From the NCBI GenBank assembly GCA_045589495.1, contig JAZNPF010000050.1:1-8815 (forward strand): 8,815 nt of DNA, given 5' to 3'. Under the pieces are notes generated by a model that worked only from the letters and a program-made list of their open reading frames with translations, had not been told where the DNA came from and searched no databases. This document shows, piece after piece, positions 4,936 to 8,815 of the stretch; position 1 is the stretch's first letter, and each line of letters starts with the position of its first letter. The position numbers and the translations under genes are program-made. Source of the stretch: SIG455 sp045589495. GTDB taxonomy: Bacteria; Bacillota; Clostridia; UMGS1810.

Positions 4936-5808
4936 TTGGAATATAAGTTGAAAAGATTTTCATATGCCATCGCAGTTACAAAAATTGCAAATTTACATTA
5001 CTTCGAATTTACTAATCAATTTTATACATCAAAAGGAAGTCATGCATTTCGTGAACTTTTATACGTCGATAGTGGATTTATAACTGTTGATGCTGATAAT
5101 TATACGGGGATAGTAAAAGAAAACCAATTAATAATACACAAAAACAACGAAACACATTCGTTATCTTGTCCTCAAGATGAAGCGTCCAATGTAATTATAA
5201 TCGGGTTTGAATGTAATTGCGAAGAACTTGATATATTTGCAAACGAACCCATTACGTTAAATGAAGTACATAAAAAACTGCTTACAGAAATCATTAAAGA
5301 GGGACGAAATGTTTTTGAACCGCCATACGATATACCAAGCCAGAAAGATATGAAAAAAAGAAAGGAATATCCTTTTGGTGCAGATCAGTTAATTAAAATA
5401 AAACTTGAAAATCTTTTTATTGAACTTATACGCAGTAAAGCAAATGTTTCTACCAATGAAACAGATGAAATTTCTGATGACAAGATTCAAGAAATATACA
5501 GATATTTAAACGAGAATTTCAAAGAAAAAATCAGGTTGTCTGAACTTTGCTTTTTATTTGGAACAAACAGCACTACCCTATGTAACAAGTTCCGGGCATC
5601 CTATGGCGAAACCGTAATTTCTTACATAAATAAATTAAAAATCAAAGAGGCAAAAAAACTGATGCGAAGCGGAAGTTATAATCTGACCGAAATCGCATCA
5701 ATCGTTGGTTTTTCATCTGTTCACTATTTTAGCAGAACTTTTAAACAGTATGAAAAGAAATCGCCAAGCACATATATTAAAACTATAAAATCAAGACTTA
5801 TGATATAA
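4936..5808 (+). CDS. AraC family transcriptional regulator
   Basis: A DNA-binding regulator of about 290 residues. The N-terminal part (about 10-110) has the beta-rich pattern of a cupin-like ligand domain. A linker with a long helix follows, then a C-terminal AraC domain with two helix-turn-helix units, around LSELCFLFGTNSTTLCNKF and around LTEIASIVGFSSVHYFSRTF, the latter leading into the family signature ending KKSPSTY. The start is a choice between GTG 4927 and TTG 4936. AGAGGTG at 4923-4929 sits six bases before the TTG and overlaps the GTG, so TTG is preferred. It is divergent from the M24-ASRT-creatininase operon and is most simply its activator, sensing the substrate or a product. Its own stop is followed by no clear terminator before the convergent gene remnants. 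Confidence 0.92.
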   Translation: MEYKLKRFSYAIAVTKIANLHYFEFTNQFYTSKGSHAFRELLYVDSGFITVDADNYTGIVKENQLIIHKNNETHSLSCPQDEASNVIIIGFECNCEELDIFANEPITLNEVHKKLLTEIIKEGRNVFEPPYDIPSQKDMKKRKEYPFGADQLIKIKLENLFIELIRSKANVSTNETDEISDDKIQEIYRYLNENFKEKIRLSELCFLFGTNSTTLCNKFRASYGETVISYINKLKIKEAKKLMRSGSYNLTEIASIVGFSSVHYFSRTFKQYEKKSPSTYIKTIKSRLMI

Positions 5809-5853
5809 ATTATTTATACTTATACAAAATATCAAAAAGAAATGTTATATCAG

Positions 5854-6273
5854 TTATATTTTTTCTTTTATAGTACCAGACTCAAAACAGTTTAAAAGAA
5901 GTTTTAGATCAGCAATTTTTTCACTTAAGGTTTTTCCTATATCAGTATCCATAACTCTTATTTTGTCTACCGAGTGTTCAAAAATTACAGTATCGGACAA
6001 TATATCATCATTATCTTTAATAGCATTCTGTACCCCTCTAAACGGTTCATGAGCAGAAATTCTCATACCAACAGCGTTATATATCAATGTATATCCTGCA
6101 AATCCGGTGGAATGATGGTACGCACGACAAAACCCTCCGTCTATAAGTATCAGTTTTCCATTTGCTTTAACAGGATTTTCGCCTTTTTTGCATTTAACAG
6201 GGATATGTCCGTTAATTATATGAAAGCCGACTCCACCAAGAGAAAATTCCTCTAATATTCTTTTTACTGTAAT
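5854..6273 (-). pseudogene. fbp: Fructose-1,6-bisphosphatase class III, C-terminal fragment
   Basis: The last 139 codons of Firmicutes-type class III FBPase are present without the rest (the full protein is about 640-670 residues). The frame runs through ILEEF, HIINGHIPVK, KGENPVKANGKL, IDGGF, STGFAGYTLIYN, SAHEPF, DTDIGK and the end IKEKI, all hallmarks of the family's C-terminal third. An ATG at 6087 gives a 77-residue open frame, but homology continues upstream of it to about 6273, where a stop codon (TAG in this frame, 6276-6274) marks the breakpoint. The ligands and catalytic part in the N-terminal region are absent, so it cannot be functional. The preserved frame suggests a recent loss. 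Confidence 0.85.
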
Positions 6274-6389
6274 CTAATAAGTGGACAGTAATTGGTGTTG
6301 GTATCGAAATATTGTTTGACAAGTCAATAACTGATAGTGAAAAAGAAAAATCTGTTCAGAAAATGCAAAAAATGTTGAAGATTTGTTGA
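6273..6389 (+). pseudogene. C-terminal fragment of an unknown gene
   Basis: A plus-strand open frame begins where the FBPase homology ends and stops at TGA 6387-6389. It reads WTVIGVGIEILFDK, then a charged helical tail ending KMQKMLKIC. It has no start codon before the internal Met, so it looks like the tail of a truncated gene. Its end lies just before the Shine-Dalgarno site of the esterase fragment, as in an operon. I do not recognise the family. Confidence 0.4.
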
Positions 6390-6396
6390 AGATTTG
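6375..6396 (+). repeat. Tandem 11-bp duplication
   Basis: TTGAAGATTTG is present twice head to tail (6375-6385, 6386-6396). Removing one copy would end the preceding frame at ...MLKI with TGA overlapping the esterase Shine-Dalgarno site. The duplication adds one Cys codon and pushes the stop 10 bases upstream of where the GAGGA site now lies. A slipped-strand event is likely. Confidence 0.7.
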
Positions 6397-6407
6397 AGGA
6401 ATTTAAT

Positions 6408-6641
6408 ATGGCGTTTTGTGAATTAAATATATTTAGTGAATCATTAGGAATGCAGACAACAATAAATGTTATTATTCCACAGAAAAGCACAACTGGTGAA
6501 ATAGGTGTTTCTAATAATGCTAAAAATGTAAAATATAAGTGTCTATATCTTTTACATGGATTGAGCGATGATTACAGTATATGGATGAGAAGAACGTCTA
6601 TAGAACGTTATGCATCACAATATGAAACTTCCTCCGTCTGA
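6408..6641 (+). pseudogene. Esterase (tributyrin esterase / esterase D-like), N-terminal fragment
   Basis: 77 codons with a good GAGGA site seven bases upstream of ATG 6408. The protein begins like alpha/beta-hydrolase putative esterases (EstA, S-formylglutathione hydrolase type): LNIFSESLGMQTTINVIIPQ, then CLYLLHGLSDDYSIWMRRTS and IERYASQY. That is the first two strands and the oxyanion-hole HG motif. Full-length members are about 250-270 residues and continue with LAVVMP and later the GLSMGG nucleophile elbow; here the homology breaks after about 6620 and the frame stops at 6641. The Ser/Asp/His triad is therefore absent and the gene is dead. Its last bases overlap the end of the convergent secreted-peptide frame. 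Confidence 0.8.
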
Positions 6642-6788
6642 TGCGAATGTTAAGGTGACATTGCCTATAATGCCAAGTTCGTTGTCAAACATTACTTGGT
6701 ATTTGCTTAACCACCAAGGCTCTGCCGATGCCGTCATTGACAACATCATAACTACTGTTAATACCATACATACTGCTTTCTTCTTCAT
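6615..6788 (-). CDS. Small secreted peptide, possibly truncated
   Basis: A 57-residue minus-strand gene with a strong start: AGGAGG eight bases before ATG 6788. Residues 1-22 form a signal peptide (MKKK, hydrophobic core VCMVLTVVMMLSM, cleavage after ASA). The mature part begins EPWWLSKYQVMFDNELG and ends DGGSFIL. No cysteines follow the signal sequence. Because the stop lies inside the junction with the esterase fragment, the original protein may have been longer and cut by the same rearrangement. The family is unknown. The length below the usual gene-calling limit makes it easy to miss. Confidence 0.6.
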   Translation of the reverse strand: MKKKAVCMVLTVVMMLSMTASAEPWWLSKYQVMFDNELGIIGNVTLTFASDGGSFIL

Positions 6789-7075
6789 AACTTTTTCCTC
6801 CTGAATTTAATGTATTTGCCTTTTGGCAACACAAACATATCACAGAATGAGAGATAAGTCTACGAAGTAATTCAGGCTTTTATCATTGGTTAATGTGACC
6901 CAAATTTTGATATGGGGAAAACTACTTGATTTTGTGTAAATGAGAATAACATCCAAAGTTCTTTGTTAAATCAATTATGTATAGTTTATTGACTTTTATG
7001 AAAAACTATGTTAAACTATGATTAGTCAAATCGTGATTAGACTAGGTTTGGAATATCCTGGTGAGGAGGATGACG
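6789..7075. promoter_or_regulatory. Intergenic region with divergent promoters
   Basis: Between two divergently read genes. On the plus side TTGACT (6989-6994), a 17-bp spacer and TAAACT (7012-7017) form a plausible promoter for the ATPase. The -10 area carries a direct repeat AAACTATG (7003-7010, 7013-7020). Downstream, TAGTC (7023-7027) and GACTA (7040-7044) form a short inverted repeat, and TGATTAG is repeated, so an operator is possible. On the minus side the leader of the small peptide holds a short TTGCC/GGCAA hairpin (6816-6829). No gene is seen here. Confidence 0.45.
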
Positions 7076-8509
7076 ATGTTTATAGGACGCGAAAGTGAAT
7101 TAAAATTTTTGAATAATTGTTATGAAAGCGACAATGCTGAATTTGTTGTTTTATATGGCAGACGAAGAGTTGGTAAAACAGAAACTTTAACCGAGTTTTG
7201 CAAAGGAAAGCCCAATGTTTTTTATTCTTGCCGTGAATACACACCCGAAAAGCAACTTGCAGAATTTTCTGACAAACTTCTTTCGTGGAAACCGGATGTA
7301 AAAGCATATACCGATTCTTTTGCTGATTGGGATAAAGCATTTTCTTTCATCGGCGAAATGGAAGAGGAAGATAAAACAATAATTGTGATTGATGAGTTCC
7401 CATATATGTGCAAAAACAATCCAAGTATTCCTTCCATTCTCCAAATCATATGGGATACAATATTAAAAAACAAAAATATAATGCTCATTATATGCGGTAG
7501 TTCAATGAGTTTTATAGAAAAAGAACTTTTGTCGGAGAAAAATCCTCTTTATGGTAGAACTACAGGGATATATAAAATGCTCCCTATGCCATATTATGAT
7601 GCAATAAAATTTTTACCTGATTTTTCTGATGAAGATAAACTTATTGCATACTCAATACTTGGCGGTATTCCGCACTATCTCAAACAATTTGATTCAAAAC
7701 GCACTCTGAAGGATAATATAATAAACAAGATTCTTACTAAAGGTACTGTTCTTTATTCGGAAGTTGAATTTCTATTACGTCAGGAACTTCGTGAAACTGC
7801 CATTTACAACACCGTTATTGAAGCCATTGCGCTTGGCAATACAACCTTCAATGAAATTCTCACAAAAACAGGGATTGAAAAAAGCAAACTCAGCGTGTAT
7901 CTGAAAAATCTTATTGAACTTGGAATTGTAGAAAGAGAGTTTTCGGTTCTTTCAAGTGCGAAAGAACGTGCAAGCAGCAGTAAAGGGTTGTATAATCTTA
8001 CCGATAATTATTTTAAATTCTGGTATGCTTATGGCTACTCTAATCTTTCAGATCTTGAAATGGATGATGCTTTGGGTGTATGGGAGGATTATATTGAGGG
8101 TTCATTACATGATTTCGCATCAAAATCTTTTGAAAAAGTATGTATTGAATATATGTACAGTTTGAACAAGCACAGAAAACTGCCGTTTAGATTTTCAAAA
8201 ATTGGTTGTTGGTGGGGCTCGGTAACAAAAATTATTGAGGGCGAAAAGAGAAACTTTGCGGAAGAAATTGATATTATCGCCACTGATAAAGATGAAAAGA
8301 AATTTGTATTGGGAGAATGTAAATTTCGAACAGAATTGTTTGACAACGGAGAACTCAGAAAATTCAAAGAAAAAATGCAATTACCCGGAGAAACATATTA
8401 TTATTTATTTTCGCTCTCCGGATTTACTGATACAATAATCAAAGCAGCAGAAACCGATGATAATCTCTTTATAGTTGATGCTTCTCAAATAGTAAATGTT
8501 GTTAAATAG
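7076..8509 (+). CDS. AAA+ ATPase of the Archaeal-ATPase / DUF234 type
   Basis: 477 residues from the chosen start; intact. The N-terminal P-loop ATPase has Walker A GRRRVGKTE (28-36), Walker B TIIVIDEF (101-108, Asp106-Glu107) and a sensor-like IICGSSMSF (138-146). A winged-helix segment follows (about 245-290, KSKLSVYLKNLIELGIVERE). The C-terminal DUF234 region has EEIDIIA (397-401) and GECKFR (413-418), a spacing that matches a PD-(D/E)xK nuclease core (Asp399, Glu414, Lys416). These proteins are common in archaea and anaerobic bacteria, often next to mobile elements; their role is not settled. Start: ATG 7076 is six bases after GAGGAGG; GTG 7061 and ATG 7070 overlap or touch that site. It stands alone with its own promoter and terminator, in a region of gene debris, which fits a mobile-region accessory gene. 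A toxin or defence role is only conjecture. Confidence 0.92.
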   Translation: MFIGRESELKFLNNCYESDNAEFVVLYGRRRVGKTETLTEFCKGKPNVFYSCREYTPEKQLAEFSDKLLSWKPDVKAYTDSFADWDKAFSFIGEMEEEDKTIIVIDEFPYMCKNNPSIPSILQIIWDTILKNKNIMLIICGSSMSFIEKELLSEKNPLYGRTTGIYKMLPMPYYDAIKFLPDFSDEDKLIAYSILGGIPHYLKQFDSKRTLKDNIINKILTKGTVLYSEVEFLLRQELRETAIYNTVIEAIALGNTTFNEILTKTGIEKSKLSVYLKNLIELGIVEREFSVLSSAKERASSSKGLYNLTDNYFKFWYAYGYSNLSDLEMDDALGVWEDYIEGSLHDFASKSFEKVCIEYMYSLNKHRKLPFRFSKIGCWWGSVTKIIEGEKRNFAEEIDIIATDKDEKKFVLGECKFRTELFDNGELRKFKEKMQLPGETYYYLFSLSGFTDTIIKAAETDDNLFIVDASQIVNVVK

Positions 8510-8530
8510 TCAATATTATACTGATATTCC

Positions 8531-8568
8531 AAAGGCACCCTTTTGATTCGTATAGGGTGTCTTTTGAT
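8531..8568 (+). terminator. Intrinsic terminator of the ATPase gene
   Basis: Stem AAAGGCACCC (8531-8540) with GGGTGTCTTT (8555-8564), one G-U pair, a 14-base loop, then a T-rich tail. It starts 21 bp after the ATPase stop. Confidence 0.75.
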
Positions 8569-8569
8569 T

Positions 8570-8815
8570 TGCAATGATTGGTTTTAATTATCTATAATGT
8601 TCAGAAATTGCTTTATTTTATCTTGTTCACACCGCAAAATATACCACTTTTATTCCCAATTTATCGGCTCTCACGGGCATCTCGACACCAAATCAGCACC
8701 ATTACTTGCTCAACAGCACCATCCCCAACGGCACTGCCGGTCGGTGTTTAACCGCAACGGATCGATCAAACGCACCGTTGCTTTTTCCTGCTGTATTTTA
8801 TTCCGCTCGTTTTTT
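8570..8815. other. Gene-less right end with a GC-richer block and terminator-like hairpin
   Basis: No supported gene. From about 8660 composition rises well above the surroundings. GCAACGG (8754-8760) pairs with CCGTTGC (8775-8781) and is followed by five T, a terminator for plus-strand transcription, although no plus gene precedes it closely. Read on the minus strand the same block could be the structured leader or start of something beyond the window. Several frames are open for short stretches; none has a ribosome site or recognisable motif. Confidence 0.4.

Noticed and set aside
5974..6255. Plus-strand open frame opposite the FBPase fragment
   Set aside because: Shadow of the minus-strand FBPase homology, which has unmistakable family motifs.
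6610..6804. Plus-strand 64-codon open frame
   Set aside because: It is antisense to the secreted-peptide gene, whose Shine-Dalgarno site and signal peptide are much stronger evidence.
1..8815. CRISPR array or insertion sequence
   Set aside because: No regularly spaced direct repeats with unique spacers, and no transposase reading frame or IS-type terminal repeats, on either strand.

Overview
The window looks like a low-GC Gram-positive anaerobe, most likely a member of the Clostridia (Oscillospirales/Lachnospirales-like). The base composition is AT-rich, Shine-Dalgarno sites are strong (AGGAGG, GAGGTG), intrinsic terminators are typical, and there is a fragment of the class III fructose-1,6-bisphosphatase that is characteristic of Firmicutes. 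This is inferred from style; no taxonomic marker is intact.

Left end (1-540): the border of an integration hot spot. The 3' half of a tRNA-Trp(CCA) gene, from the anticodon loop to the discriminator base, lacks its 5' half. A 19-bp piece of the same tRNA tail recurs 206 bp downstream and an 18-bp piece recurs inverted between them. Two strong intrinsic terminators and a cluster of perfect hairpins lie around these copies. This reads as one or more att scars of tRNA-integrating elements plus a MITE-like hairpin unit. 541-1050 has no intact gene, only a short orphan reading frame and a compact GC-rich segment with hairpin potential.

Centre (1052-5808): the one coherent functional unit. A minus-strand operon runs from 4761 down to 1367 in the order creatinase-like M24 protein without the usual metal ligands, ASRT-like small-molecule-binding protein (overlapping by 8 bp), creatininase-family amidohydrolase (coupled), an internal terminator/attenuator, and a DUF4432 aldose-epimerase-like protein. 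A degraded C-terminal gene fragment follows. A divergent AraC-family regulator is transcribed from the shared 174-bp intergenic region, where a perfect 12-bp inverted repeat sits over the likely operon start site. I infer a regulated pathway for taking apart a cyclic amide, guanidino or sugar-linked small molecule; the substrate cannot be read from sequence.

Right-centre (5854-6788): a gene graveyard. The C-terminal 139 codons of fructose-1,6-bisphosphatase, the C-terminus of an unknown gene, the N-terminus of a tributyrin-esterase-like protein, and a short secreted peptide missed by length cut-offs are butted together, with truncated ends almost touching.

Right end (7076-8815): an intact AAA+ ATPase of the Archaeal-ATPase/DUF234 type with its own promoter and terminator, then about 300 bp without a gene that becomes GC-richer and carries a second terminator-like hairpin.
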